This document shows positions 41,230-50,241 of a stretch of DNA of 64,000 nucleotides, in pieces. A model generated the notes under the pieces. That model saw only the letters and a list, made by a program, of their open reading frames with translations. It made no database searches and was not told the origin of the DNA. The stretch spans positions 1,364,001 through 1,428,000 of the forward strand of contig JBDXCG010000003.1 of the NCBI GenBank assembly GCA_039980455.1, written 5' to 3'. The stretch comes from CALINF01 sp039980455 (GTDB lineage: Bacteria; Pseudomonadota; Gammaproteobacteria; Pseudomonadales; Halieaceae). The position numbers and the translations under genes are program-made. Position 1 is the first letter of the stretch. Every line of letters starts with the position of its first letter.

Positions 41230-42198
41230 CTAGGCAGATTGAGCTTCCCACTGCGCGAGAATCGTGCGCAGCACGCTGACAAAGGCAATAGGCTCATCCA
41301 ACATCAGGTGATGCCGAGCGCCGGGAATTCCAATGATTGGTGTGTCTGTCGCACCGCACTCATGAACGTAAGCCGCGGAATCATCATCAAATAATACGCT
41401 GTCCTGACCATACACGATCGCTTTGCGCCCGGGCGTTTCAGCAATGATCTCACCCTGGCGAAACATGCGTTCCTCGCGACCAAAATCACTCTGGAATACA
41501 CTCGTATCGAACTTCCACGACCAACCACCCTCCACCTGCTTCAGAGAATGGTAGGCCATGTAGTCGAACAGACTGGGCACGTTCACAGGCTGCGGGGGCG
41601 ATAGCACGAACCGCCCCTTGGCAGTCTCATAGTCGGGGTAGACACGATTAGGGCGGTTCGGATCAGAGCGCAGTGGCTTGTGCTCTCCAAAGTGCGCCTT
41701 TAGCCGCTCCGGGCGCAACACCATAAGATCGCAGATGATCAACCCACCAAACAGTTCATGACGATCCTGCATTGCCGTGAGCGCTACGTGGCCTCCATAA
41801 GAATGGGCTATCACCACAGGCTTAACCTCGTGATCTAGCAACCCCGTAGCCCGCGCAACATCTTCGACCTCAGCGGCTCGCACTGCATCAGGGTAATGTT
41901 CACGAGCGCCGGAATCACCCATGCCCGACAAATCAAATGCCACCACGTGGTAGTGCTGTGCCAGATAGGGTGCGATAAATCCAAAACAACGTGCGTGCGC
42001 CAAAAACCCATGCATCAACAACAAACCTGGATTCTCAGGATTACCCCAGCGGAAATAATGGAGTTTGCAGTCACCTGACTCCACCCAGCCCTCTTCGCGC
42101 GGCACCAGCAGAGCATCCTCCAACCAGGTGGGAACATCTACCGCATCGGGTGCCAGCTCGCTTGCAAGATCAGGTGTCGCAGTTACTGCAGTATTCAT
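41230..42198 (-). CDS. alpha/beta hydrolase of the BVMO-associated gene group
   Basis: A 322-residue hydrolase. GLLLMHGFLAHARCFG is the oxyanion region, VIAHSYGGHVALTAM the nucleophile elbow, YGQDSVLFDDD the acidic region and PGARHHLMLDEP the catalytic His. It lies in line with an SDR and a Baeyer-Villiger monooxygenase, on the same strand. An esterase or lactonase that opens the Baeyer-Villiger product would fit, but the family also contains epoxide hydrolases and C-C hydrolases. No signal peptide, so cytosolic. A 232-base gap separates it from the SDR, so it may have its own promoter. Confidence 0.87.
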   Translation of the reverse strand: MNTAVTATPDLASELAPDAVDVPTWLEDALLVPREEGWVESGDCKLHYFRWGNPENPGLLLMHGFLAHARCFGFIAPYLAQHYHVVAFDLSGMGDSGAREHYPDAVRAAEVEDVARATGLLDHEVKPVVIAHSYGGHVALTAMQDRHELFGGLIICDLMVLRPERLKAHFGEHKPLRSDPNRPNRVYPDYETAKGRFVLSPPQPVNVPSLFDYMAYHSLKQVEGGWSWKFDTSVFQSDFGREERMFRQGEIIAETPGRKAIVYGQDSVLFDDDSAAYVHECGATDTPIIGIPGARHHLMLDEPIAFVSVLRTILAQWEAQSA

Positions 42199-42430
42199 AC
42201 CACTCCATTAGTGCCCAAAGGCAATATTCAATCAGAAAAGCCGAACGTGACCGTGCTCAGCCGCCCATGCCCCTGGGGGTTTTTCGGTAAGAAAGCGACG
42301 AATCATACCGGTATACGTAACGCCAGGCACCAGCAGATGAGCACTTAGCAGACATTTTTTGCGTTGCGCAACTCATGTTCCAGCATCGCAGGCACAAAAG
42401 CCTATCCACCATTTTCGAAAGCACGATGGT

Positions 42431-43228
42431 TCATATCGACGACCTCCCCAGCAAACCAGACAGACGGCGCACCAGCCACTTGGGCGTAGAACGGGCAGCC
42501 AACGTCGTTGCCAAGTTGAGATTACCAGGCACAACGATAGGCGTGCCTTTCATGCAAGCCTTGAATGCCTCGCGTGCCACGTCCTGCACATCGCTGATCA
42601 ACATGCCGGGCATTTTCGCCACTGTGTCATTGTCTTCCTGTACCTGCGCGACCATGTTGGTTGCGGTAACACCCGGGCAAAGAGCCGTCACACTCACGCC
42701 GTGAGGCCTCATCTCCTCAGCCAACGCCTCGGACAACGATAGAACATACGCCTTGGTTGCCGCATAGGTTGCAAGACTTGCCACCGGCATGAAACCCGCA
42801 ATAGAAGCCACATTGCAGACACGGCCGTAGCCCCGATCGGCCATCGGTGGCAGGAAATGGGACAACAGGTCGGTGAGACCGGCCACATTCAACTGGATCA
42901 TCCGCTGATGTTGTGCGGCAGCCATTTCGACAAAGGCACCATGCTCCAACACGCCGGCGTTATTCACCAGAATGTCGATCTCCACGCCATCACGGTCTAT
43001 CGCGTTGAAGAGGCGTCGGGCTGCACCAGATTTCGACAGATCTGCGGGATAACACTGTGTTTCCACGCCATGCTCACTTGCAAGTGCTTGCGCCAGATCA
43101 GAAAGCTTATCTTCGCTGCGAGCCACCAGCACCAAGTCATAGCCCTGCTCTGCGAACAACCAGGCAAGCGCTTCGCCGATACCAGACGATGCGCCGCTGA
43201 TAAGAACCGTTTCATTGGATAGAGCCAT
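42431..43228 (-). CDS. short-chain dehydrogenase/reductase of the BVMO-associated group
   Basis: A 265-residue classical SDR with TVLISGASSGIGEALAWLF as cofactor loop, LVARSEDKL, VNNAGVLEHGAF, Ser in VASIAGFMPVASL and YAATKAYVLSLSEALAEE (YxxxK), followed by CPGVTATNM. Related proteins are often labelled DltE-like or beta-ketoacyl/alcohol SDR. It ends 75 bases after the BVMO start region on the same strand, so it can supply a ketone to the monooxygenase by oxidising an alcohol, or reduce a product. The substrate is inferred only from its neighbours. Confidence 0.88.
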   Translation of the reverse strand: MALSNETVLISGASSGIGEALAWLFAEQGYDLVLVARSEDKLSDLAQALASEHGVETQCYPADLSKSGAARRLFNAIDRDGVEIDILVNNAGVLEHGAFVEMAAAQHQRMIQLNVAGLTDLLSHFLPPMADRGYGRVCNVASIAGFMPVASLATYAATKAYVLSLSEALAEEMRPHGVSVTALCPGVTATNMVAQVQEDNDTVAKMPGMLISDVQDVAREAFKACMKGTPIVVPGNLNLATTLAARSTPKWLVRRLSGLLGRSSI

Positions 43229-43303
43229 AAATTAGTACCAGGTTTGTGAATTTACCCAGATACTTATAGCGCATTTACGTCCATCGGGTGTGATTTACAT
43301 CGA

Positions 43304-44836
43304 TTAAGACGCGGATGCCACCGACGGTTCTTTTGACCGCTCGTAGATCAGGACATCTTCGTCAAGGCTAACGGCCGGCAATTGGTCTTTCTCGGTGTAA
43401 TAGTCTGCGCTGAACGTCCAGGGTTCGTGGTCACCCCGCTTAGGCATCAACTGCTTGCCGCGCTGCATGTAGCCCGGGTTGAACTCTTCTTCGTCAATCC
43501 AGGGGAGTTTGGACATGTTCCCGTCCTGCTCTCTCAGGGTGGGCGTTACCACGCTGGCGCCCAGATCATCCATATGATTGAGCAGCTTGCAGATAAAATC
43601 GCACACCAGATCGACACGCATTGTCCAGCTGGTACGCAAATAGCCGAACATAAACGACATATTCGGCACGCCAGAATTCATCAGGCCTCGGTAGGTATAG
43701 GTCTCACTAAAGTCCACGGGTTCGCCATCAACATCGAACGCAATATCACCCATCACTGACAGATTGAAACCGGTTGCCGTAATAATGATATCTGCTTCGA
43801 TTAACTCTCCCGAGGTTGTTAATACGCCCTGCTCCGTGAAACGGTCGATATGGTCTGTCACCACCGACACCTTGCCGGCCTTGATGCTTTCAAATAAATC
43901 ACCATCGGGCACGTAGGCGAGGCGTTGCTGCCACGGTCGATAGCTGGGCGTGAAGTGGCGCATATCAAAATCTTCACCCAAGTATTGTTTGATCACGTTG
44001 AACAATTCTTCTTTAACGAGCTCGGGAGCAGACGCAGACAGATACTGAACATCCCTTGCCTGTTTGAGAATACTGCGCCGCACAATCTCATGTACCCACT
44101 CTTCAGGCACATCGAGTTCACGTAACTGCTCAGCCAGCTCATTGCGATTTTCACCTGTCCAGAAATAGGTGGGCGAGCGCTGCAACATGGTGATGTGCTC
44201 ACACTCGTCCGCCATATTGGGAATCAAGGTCGCCGCTGTCGCGCCAGAGCCTATCACCAGCACGCGCTTACCCTTATAGTCCAGGTCTTCTGGCCACGTT
44301 TGCGGGTGCACAATCGGGCCCTTGAAAGCATCCATTCCTGTCCACTGCGGCGTGTAACCCTGAGCATGCCGATAATACCCCTGGCACATCCACAGGAACG
44401 TACAACTAAGATGCGTTACAGCGCCTGAATCTGCGTTGCGAACCTCCACTAACCAACGCTGAGAATCACCGCACCACGATGCGCTAAGCACCTGGGATTG
44501 ATACCGAATGTGCTGATCTATCTGATCGTCCGCAATCGCCTCCTTTAGGTACTCAAGAATTGCCCCGCCGTCTGCAATGGGTCGCCCAGTCCAAGGTTTG
44601 AATCCATAGCCAAAGGTATGCAGGTCGCTATCTGAGCGAATACCCGGGTAAGTGTGCTGAGCCCAGGTGCCACCAAAGGAAGGCTTGGTCTCCAGAATCA
44701 GGTAGGACTTGTCCGGGCACTTTTCACCCAGATGGTGCGCCGCACCGATACCCGATATTCCAGCACCCACAATCAATACATCCACATGCTCGTGGCTTCG
44801 CTGCCTGTCCTGGTTTAGGTTGGTCACTTCGCTCAT
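43304..44836 (-). CDS. Baeyer-Villiger-type flavin monooxygenase
   Basis: A 510-residue FAD- and NADPH-dependent monooxygenase that inserts oxygen next to a ketone. FAD loop LIVGAGISGIGAAHHLG near 21, NADPH loop VLVIGSGATAATLIP near 192, and between them FKGPIVHPQTWP (171-182), an exact match to the BVMO fingerprint F-x-G-x-x-x-H-x-x-x-W-P. The motif GGTWAQHTYPGIRSD near 56 is also typical. AGAGGAG lies about 8 bases before the ATG. It is the first gene of the minus-strand group with SDR and hydrolase, and is divergent from the AraC gene at 44965. Candidate substrates are cyclic, long-chain or aromatic ketones. Confidence 0.92.
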   Translation of the reverse strand: MSEVTNLNQDRQRSHEHVDVLIVGAGISGIGAAHHLGEKCPDKSYLILETKPSFGGTWAQHTYPGIRSDSDLHTFGYGFKPWTGRPIADGGAILEYLKEAIADDQIDQHIRYQSQVLSASWCGDSQRWLVEVRNADSGAVTHLSCTFLWMCQGYYRHAQGYTPQWTGMDAFKGPIVHPQTWPEDLDYKGKRVLVIGSGATAATLIPNMADECEHITMLQRSPTYFWTGENRNELAEQLRELDVPEEWVHEIVRRSILKQARDVQYLSASAPELVKEELFNVIKQYLGEDFDMRHFTPSYRPWQQRLAYVPDGDLFESIKAGKVSVVTDHIDRFTEQGVLTTSGELIEADIIITATGFNLSVMGDIAFDVDGEPVDFSETYTYRGLMNSGVPNMSFMFGYLRTSWTMRVDLVCDFICKLLNHMDDLGASVVTPTLREQDGNMSKLPWIDEEEFNPGYMQRGKQLMPKRGDHEPWTFSADYYTEKDQLPAVSLDEDVLIYERSKEPSVASAS

Positions 44837-44932
44837 TGCTTCACTCCTCTGTCATACGCATCTCTTCACTGTGAGCACACAGTATCGAGTACAGCTCCAG
44901 GCCAACATGGCAACTTGCGCCGATTATTTGAT

Positions 44933-44947
44933 ATATTGGGCCAATAT
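44933..44947. promoter_or_regulatory. 7-1-7 inverted repeat between BVMO and AraC genes
   Basis: ATATTGG-G-CCAATAT (44933-44947) is a perfect inverted repeat in the 128-base divergent region. It lies 18 bases before the AraC ATG and about 97 bases upstream of the BVMO start. It may be an operator; AraC proteins usually prefer direct repeats, so another regulator is possible. Confidence 0.4.
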
Positions 44948-44964
44948 TGCTCAATAGAACAAAC

Positions 44965-46056
44965 ATGCCTTTACCTAGAACCGAAAGACATCCGGTCATC
45001 GCAAGTGGCAATCTGGCCACTGCGAGAAGAACTGTGGCTGGAGTTCTCAGCCAATTCTCGCTATTTGACATACCCCTGCCCAACGGGAGAGCGTTAATCA
45101 CTGGCGCAGGGTTACCCGAACAGGCGCTGGAGCAACCCGATTTCCCCATTTCAATGGAGCAGGAACTAATCATCGCTTTGGGGATAGTACGATTCCTTGC
45201 ACCACGCCAGTCACCGATATCTGCGCTGTTCGCACTCTGGCAAGTACTGAGCCTGGATGATTTAGGCGTGATTGGCATGGCAATGCGTCATGCCGCAACA
45301 GCGGCAGAAGCACTAAACACAATCCTGACCTATCCTCAGCTTAGTTGGGGGCATTCAAGAATGATGGTGCAACGAAGTGAAGAATTCTCGGTATTCTCGT
45401 TTGCGATGGAACGACCCACCCTGCGAAACGCAAGCCCGCAAGACATAGACCAGCTAGTCTCATATTGCGTCGTGATCGATTTGCTATCATCGCTGAGAAA
45501 CGTACAGGACTTGCTGGGCGTGGACACGCCACCGGTAGCTCTGAACCTAGCCTTTCCCAAGCCTGATGATTGGACACTCCTGCCTGCACAGCTTCCGTGC
45601 AAAGTCTCATTTAACAGTGAGAGCTCCGAATTCGTGCTTCCCGCGGCCTTCGACGACACACCCTTGCCCAAAGCAAACCCAGTGATGCATAAGTCTTATG
45701 TAGCTATCGTCGAAAAGCTGTCGCTACTGCTCAGCGACAACATCAGCGTGTCGGAACGGGTTACTCGGTGGCTGTGGACAGCATCGCCGCCACCGGGTCG
45801 TCGCGAAGTCGCAAAGCTGCTGACCATGTCTGAACGAAACCTCTCTCGGCAATTGGCGCAAGAGCAGACTACATTTGCACAATTACTCGCCGATGTGCAG
45901 GTTCAGCGCGCCACCGCGTTCTTACGCAATCCCGCCCTAACTATAGGCGAGGTAGGGTACAGACTTGGCTACTCTGAGCCAGCGGCGTTCACTCGGGCTT
46001 TTTCCAAATGGACAGGCCAATCCCCGTCAGCGTGGAGGCAAAATGAAAACCGTTGA
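44965..46056 (+). CDS. AraC family regulator (Arabinose_bd-type N-terminus) of the BVMO group
   Basis: A 363-residue regulator. The N-terminal region, SALFALWQVLSLDDLGVIGM and AATAAEALNTILTYPQ, belongs to the arabinose-binding-like sensory domain. The C-terminal HTHs are VAKLLTMSERNLSRQLAQEQ and IGEVGYRLGYSEPAAFTRAF, ending SKWTGQSPSAWR. The ATG at 44965 is used; a TTG six codons upstream is open. It is divergent from the BVMO gene and is its likely activator. The stop overlaps the next gene by 14 bases. Confidence 0.88.
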   Translation: MPLPRTERHPVIASGNLATARRTVAGVLSQFSLFDIPLPNGRALITGAGLPEQALEQPDFPISMEQELIIALGIVRFLAPRQSPISALFALWQVLSLDDLGVIGMAMRHAATAAEALNTILTYPQLSWGHSRMMVQRSEEFSVFSFAMERPTLRNASPQDIDQLVSYCVVIDLLSSLRNVQDLLGVDTPPVALNLAFPKPDDWTLLPAQLPCKVSFNSESSEFVLPAAFDDTPLPKANPVMHKSYVAIVEKLSLLLSDNISVSERVTRWLWTASPPPGRREVAKLLTMSERNLSRQLAQEQTTFAQLLADVQVQRATAFLRNPALTIGEVGYRLGYSEPAAFTRAFSKWTGQSPSAWRQNENR

Positions 46057-46531
46057 TGCAGATGCAACAATCACAGCGCTTGGCTATCCCTATTTCAGGG
46101 AGCTGGCATCATTTGGCGCTTTGCCAGATGAGTTCATTTCCAGCCTCCTTCGCAATGGCGTCATTACGCAGATAAAGCAGGGCGAATTCATAGCGCGGTA
46201 TGGTGAGCGCGCAGTGGATTTTCAGATCATCCTAAAAGGCAAGATCGCATTTTATAAGCGAGGCAGCGATTACGATGTACTCACTCGGTATTTCAGTGCA
46301 GGCGAACAGTCGGGCTTCGATCTAATGATCGGCTTGATTACTCACAACGGCACTGATGTTGCCGTAGAAGACAGTTTGATCCTCGACGTCAGCATCAACC
46401 AGTTTCAAACTTTACAGGCGGAACACCCTGAGTGGTTTGGCGTTTTTATGATCAACCTGTCGCGAGAGTTGTCACGGGAGATAGAAATGTTGGAGGACGT
46501 GATTACCCGCAGCACCGGCTGGTTGCTGTAG
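46043..46531 (+). CDS. lone cyclic-nucleotide-binding (Crp-like) domain protein
   Basis: A 162-residue protein consisting of a cyclic-nucleotide-binding fold with no DNA-binding domain: QGEFIARYGERAVDFQIILK, KIAFYKRGSDYDVLTRYFSA near 65-85 and GEQSGFDLMIGL in place of the GE-x-RAA phosphate-binding loop, so true cNMP binding is uncertain. The C-terminal helix ends MLEDVITRSTGWLL. GGAGG lies 4 bases before the ATG at 46043, inside the AraC gene end, so the two are coupled. It may sense a redox, metal or nucleotide signal for the AraC partner. Function unknown. Confidence 0.8.
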   Translation: MKTVDADATITALGYPYFRELASFGALPDEFISSLLRNGVITQIKQGEFIARYGERAVDFQIILKGKIAFYKRGSDYDVLTRYFSAGEQSGFDLMIGLITHNGTDVAVEDSLILDVSINQFQTLQAEHPEWFGVFMINLSRELSREIEMLEDVITRSTGWLL

Positions 46532-46546
46532 CATTCTGCGTGCATG

Positions 46547-47278
46547 CTAGGGTTCATCTGCAGCGACAGGTTCTGATGCTGTTAGCACCCGAATATTGCG
46601 ATACCACACCTTATCCCAATGATCCTGCAACCCAATAAAACCTGTGAACCGCTCACCCCAATCGGCACGCTCGGCAAACTTACTCTCAGCCTTTAGCGCA
46701 CGCCAAGCTGGACTGCCCTGTTCAAACTCAGCTGTTTTGCGATCATTGAGCCAAAACTCCACATGCGGGCCACGCGCTATGATGTGTACTCGATTCCAGT
46801 AGCCCACCGCTTGGGATGTGTCATGATCGGGTTCAAGCATGTCATAAAATGCGCCGGCTCGATGCGTGGGTTCGAAACGATCCCAGTGCCCTGCATTGTC
46901 CAGCACCTGCATCTCCATCCCCGTGTCATGAACAGCATCACCCGATTCATCCGCGCGAATGAAGATGCCACTGTTACCTGAGTCAGAAATGCGCCATTCC
47001 AGCTTTAACTCAAAGTTATCGAACTGCTCGCGTGAAATCAGATCACCACCCCAGCCCAATCGGGTGAGGCAACCATTCTCAATTCCCCAGCCTTCGTTAG
47101 CGGTTTCTTCACCGTAAGTGCGCCACTGCGCCAAGCTGTGGCCATCAAACAGCAGACGCCAGCCTGCCATCTGCTCCGACTCCGTCAGGCCATTGCCACA
47201 TTCAGATGCATCAATCACCGGGTCGGGTGTGCAGGCGGTTAGAAGCAGGGAAAGCAGGAGTGTTGCAATTTTTTGCAT
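46547..47278 (-). CDS. 3-keto-disaccharide hydrolase (DUF1080) lipoprotein
   Basis: A 243-residue lipoprotein (lipobox LLTAC) with one concanavalin-like DUF1080 domain: GWRLLFDGHSLAQWRTYGEE, GDLISREQFDNFELKLEWRI, NSGIFIRADE, GMEMQVLDNAGH and WNRVHIIARGPHVEFWLNDR, ending in IGLQDHWDKVWYRNIRV. These are exact family blocks. DUF1080 proteins hydrolyse 3-keto glycosides made by glucoside 3-dehydrogenases. Here it stands alone in the cell envelope between the cNMP gene (convergent) and the iron transporter, with no sugar dehydrogenase nearby. Confidence 0.92.
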   Translation of the reverse strand: MQKIATLLLSLLLTACTPDPVIDASECGNGLTESEQMAGWRLLFDGHSLAQWRTYGEETANEGWGIENGCLTRLGWGGDLISREQFDNFELKLEWRISDSGNSGIFIRADESGDAVHDTGMEMQVLDNAGHWDRFEPTHRAGAFYDMLEPDHDTSQAVGYWNRVHIIARGPHVEFWLNDRKTAEFEQGSPAWRALKAESKFAERADWGERFTGFIGLQDHWDKVWYRNIRVLTASEPVAADEP

Positions 47279-47480
47279 AGAGGCAGTTCCTTAGCGATAA
47301 GCTATCGTACCGAGCGGGCCAGGTAGCAGGTGCTGGAGGATTATTCCGACCCAGGCCACCGCTACACCAGCCGTTACATCGACCATAACAACAGTCTATG
47401 ACCCAAGACAAATACCGCACACAACCGATCACCATCTCCTGAGCAGCCAATCGCTATTTTCCAACTACAAAGATTCAGGG

Positions 47481-47508
47481 TTGCTTTGTTTGGCCAAATG
47501 AGAATAAT
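47481..47508 (+). promoter_or_regulatory. candidate promoter of the iron transporter operon
   Basis: TTGCTT (47481-47486) and AATAAT (47503-47508) are separated by 16 bases. The -10 region is overlapped by the Fur-box candidate at 47497-47521, as expected for an iron-repressed promoter. The -35 is weak. Confidence 0.45.
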
Positions 47509-47521
47509 TAGCGTTCTCATT
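47497..47521. promoter_or_regulatory. Fur-box candidate upstream of fbpA
   Basis: AATGAGAA (47497-47504) and TTCTCATT (47514-47521) form a perfect 8-bp inverted repeat 9 bases apart, around AATAATTAG. AATGAGAAT is the usual half of gammaproteobacterial Fur sites. It covers the -10 element of the candidate promoter before the iron transporter genes, so repression by Fur with iron is likely. The spacing differs from the simple 19-base consensus. Confidence 0.7.
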
Positions 47522-47542
47522 AACACCGTACCGGATACTACT

Positions 47543-48580
47543 ATGATGCTCCCCTACTCCGCATTGCGCACTGCCATGCGAACTTTGATATGCGCGCTGC
47601 TCATGGCCGCTACCACCTCTGTAATCGCTCAGGAACTCAACGTCTATTCAGCCCGACAAGAGGCGCTGATCAAGCCTTTACTGGATGAGTTCAGCGCAGA
47701 GACAGGTATCAAAGTTAACCTTGTCACAGGTAAAGGTGATGCGCTACTCACGCGCCTGGAAGCCGAAGGCCGCAACTCTCCAGCAGACATACTCATCACC
47801 AGCGACGCAGGCAGACTGGTGCGCGCTGAGCAGGCAGGCGTATTGCTAGCCCAAACCTCGCCCGAGTTAGAAACTGCAGTTCCCGCTCACTTGCGTAGCC
47901 AAGAGGGATATTGGTATGGCCTGAGTGTGAGAGCACGTGCGATCGTCTACAACAGCAGCAAAGTGAACCCTGATACGCTCAGTACGTACGAGGCGCTAGC
48001 AGAGCCACAATGGCGCGGACGAATCTGCGTACGTTCTTCGTCAAATATTTATAATCAATCTCTGGTGGCTGGAATGTTGGCGACACAGGGAGACGCGAAA
48101 ACCGCAGCATGGCTCGAAGGCTTTGTCGCCAACTTCGCTCGACCACCACAAGGTGGCGACAGAGACCAGATTAAAGCGGTAGCGGCAGGCCAGTGCGATG
48201 TCGCTGTCGTGAATAGCTACTACCTGGGCGGCATGATCTCATCAAAAGATGAGGCGCAGCGCACCGCTGCTGCCAAAGTCGGCATCTTTTGGCCAAATCA
48301 AGATGATCGCGGTACGCACGTTAATGTTTCTGGCGCTGGGGTGACCGCCGCCTCGGATCAGCCCGAACTGGCAGTACAACTTATTGCATTCCTGACTCGC
48401 GACTCCAGCCAGCAGTGGTATGCCGAAACCAATAACGAGTACCCGGTACGAGATGACGTCGCCGTAAGTGAAGTGCTGGCCACGTGGGGCACGTTCAAAG
48501 CTGACTCTGTGGATGTATCTGAGCTTGGCAAGCTGAATGCTCAGGCCGTGATGGCGATGGACCGGGCGGGTTGGAAATAA
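47543..48580 (+). CDS. fbpA: iron(III) ABC transporter, periplasmic binding protein
   Basis: A 345-residue periplasmic protein with signal peptide (LICALLMAATTSVIAQ) and mature start ELNVYSARQEALIKPLL. The FbpA/FutA features are the ligand loop NVYSARQE and two adjacent tyrosines in VAVVNSYYLGGMI near 215, which hold ferric iron. GIFWPNQDDRGTHVNVSGAG is another family block. The ATG at 47543 has GGA 7 bases upstream; a later ATG at 47576 would begin directly at the signal peptide; an upstream open frame covers the Fur-box and is not accepted. First gene of an iron uptake operon; the permease gene overlaps its end. Confidence 0.92.
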   Translation: MMLPYSALRTAMRTLICALLMAATTSVIAQELNVYSARQEALIKPLLDEFSAETGIKVNLVTGKGDALLTRLEAEGRNSPADILITSDAGRLVRAEQAGVLLAQTSPELETAVPAHLRSQEGYWYGLSVRARAIVYNSSKVNPDTLSTYEALAEPQWRGRICVRSSSNIYNQSLVAGMLATQGDAKTAAWLEGFVANFARPPQGGDRDQIKAVAAGQCDVAVVNSYYLGGMISSKDEAQRTAAAKVGIFWPNQDDRGTHVNVSGAGVTAASDQPELAVQLIAFLTRDSSQQWYAETNNEYPVRDDVAVSEVLATWGTFKADSVDVSELGKLNAQAVMAMDRAGWK

Positions 48581-50241
48581 CAACCGCCACAATCGGTTTG
48601 CAGCAGCCCCGCGCGAATGGACTCATCTGGCGCGCGGGCCTCGTACTTACCGCGCTGATCGTTGCATTACCGGTTATCGTAATCGGCTCGAGTTTGTTTG
48701 CGCCCTACTCCGCTACGTGGGGACACATCCTCGATACCGTACTTGTCGATTATCTGCTGAACTCAGCGATGTTGATGCTGGGCGTTGGAGCGGGAACACT
48801 ACTACTGGGTGTCGTCACAGCCTGGCTCTGCGCAACCTGTGACTTTGCCGGGCGCAAGATTCTGGGATGGGCGCTACTGCTGCCGATGGCGATGCCAGCC
48901 TATATCATCGCCTATACGTATACCGGCTTATTGGATTTCTCCGGACCCGTGCAATCGAGCCTGCGCAGCTGGTTCGACTGGAGCTATGGCGACTATATAT
49001 TTCCTGAGATTCGCTCGCTCGGCGGCGCTATCTGCATGCTATCGCTCGTGCTTTACCCGTATGTCTACCTGATTTCCCGCGTTGCGTTCGCCAATCAATC
49101 CGGAGCCGCACTGGAAGCCGCGCGCAGCCTCGGCGCTGGACGATGGACGACATTTTTTCGTGTCGCATTACCGATGGCGCGCCCCGCCATCGTCGCCGGG
49201 CTCAGCCTGGCATTGATGGAGACTCTGGCAGACTACGGCACAGTTGACTACTTCGGCGTGAGCACTTTCACCACGGGTATTTTTCGCACCTGGTATGGTC
49301 TGGGCGAACTCAACACTGCCGCTCAGCTCGCAGCGTTCCTGTTACTTTTCGTGTTCGTATTGATGGCCATCGAGCGCGCGTCACGTCGCCGCATGCAGTT
49401 TCATACCACATCCAGCCGCAGCAGTACCAAGCGATCAACACTGCGCGGCGCCAATGCCATGATGGCGACTGGGTTTTGCACACTCACTGTAGCGCTGGGC
49501 TTTTTGATTCCGGCAATGCAACTAGTGAGCTGGGCCACCACCAGCTGGAGAACTTCACTAGATAGTCAGTTTCTGCACCTGCTGTGGAACAGTTTTACGC
49601 TGGCGTCGATAGCGTCGCTGGTCTGCCTGTTACTGGCACTATTTCTTGGCTACGGTAAACGGCGCTATCCAGGTGCCACACAAACTGGCAGTGTGCGCGT
49701 TGCAGCGATGGGCTACGCCGTACCCGGCACAGTGATCGCGGTTGGCGTACTGATCCCCTTCGGTGCATTTGACAACCGTGTGGACGCACTCGCGCAAACG
49801 CTGTTTGGTGTCTCTACCGGGCTCCTCCTGAGCGGCACAGTGGCTGCACTTGTTTTTGCTTATGTTGTGCGATTCCTGAGCGTTTCTCTGCAAACCGTAG
49901 AGTCGGGCCTGAATCGAATTAAACCGAGTCTGGACGAAGCGGCTCGCTCATTGGGCAGCTCAAACGGGCGAGTGCTGCGTGACATTCATCTGCCACTACT
50001 GCGCGGTAGTTTACTCACCGCGCTGCTGTTGGTGTTTGTTGATGTGTTGAAGGAGCTGCCCACAACATTGATTCTGAGACCGTTCAACTTCAATACACTT
50101 GCCGTCAGAACCTATGAACTGGCGTCTGATGAACGTCTTGCCGATGCTGCATTGCCTGCACTTGCAATTGTTATAATCGGCCTGCTCCCGGTAATCTTGC
50201 TAATGCGTAACCTCGATAAAGGCAGTGCTAACAATGTCTGA
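48571..50241 (+). CDS. fbpB: iron(III) ABC transporter, permease
   Basis: A 556-residue fused permease with about twelve membrane helices in two halves. Both halves carry the EAA loop that contacts the ATPase: EAARSLGAGRWTTFFRVALP near 190 and EAARSLGSSNGRVLRDIHLP near 470. The size and double EAA loop are typical of FbpB/AfuB. The start is a TTG at 48571 inside the end of fbpA (10-base overlap); no ATG fits the N-terminus, so this start is provisional. Its stop overlaps the start of fbpC by 8 bases, giving a coupled fbpABC operon that moves ferric iron into the cytoplasm. Confidence 0.9.
   Translation: MEITTATIGLQQPRANGLIWRAGLVLTALIVALPVIVIGSSLFAPYSATWGHILDTVLVDYLLNSAMLMLGVGAGTLLLGVVTAWLCATCDFAGRKILGWALLLPMAMPAYIIAYTYTGLLDFSGPVQSSLRSWFDWSYGDYIFPEIRSLGGAICMLSLVLYPYVYLISRVAFANQSGAALEAARSLGAGRWTTFFRVALPMARPAIVAGLSLALMETLADYGTVDYFGVSTFTTGIFRTWYGLGELNTAAQLAAFLLLFVFVLMAIERASRRRMQFHTTSSRSSTKRSTLRGANAMMATGFCTLTVALGFLIPAMQLVSWATTSWRTSLDSQFLHLLWNSFTLASIASLVCLLLALFLGYGKRRYPGATQTGSVRVAAMGYAVPGTVIAVGVLIPFGAFDNRVDALAQTLFGVSTGLLLSGTVAALVFAYVVRFLSVSLQTVESGLNRIKPSLDEAARSLGSSNGRVLRDIHLPLLRGSLLTALLLVFVDVLKELPTTLILRPFNFNTLAVRTYELASDERLADAALPALAIVIIGLLPVILLMRNLDKGSANNV

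Noticed and set aside
42264..42284. GC-rich CCCCTGGGGG followed by T residues as terminator
   Set aside because: The only pairing possible would leave a loop too small to form.
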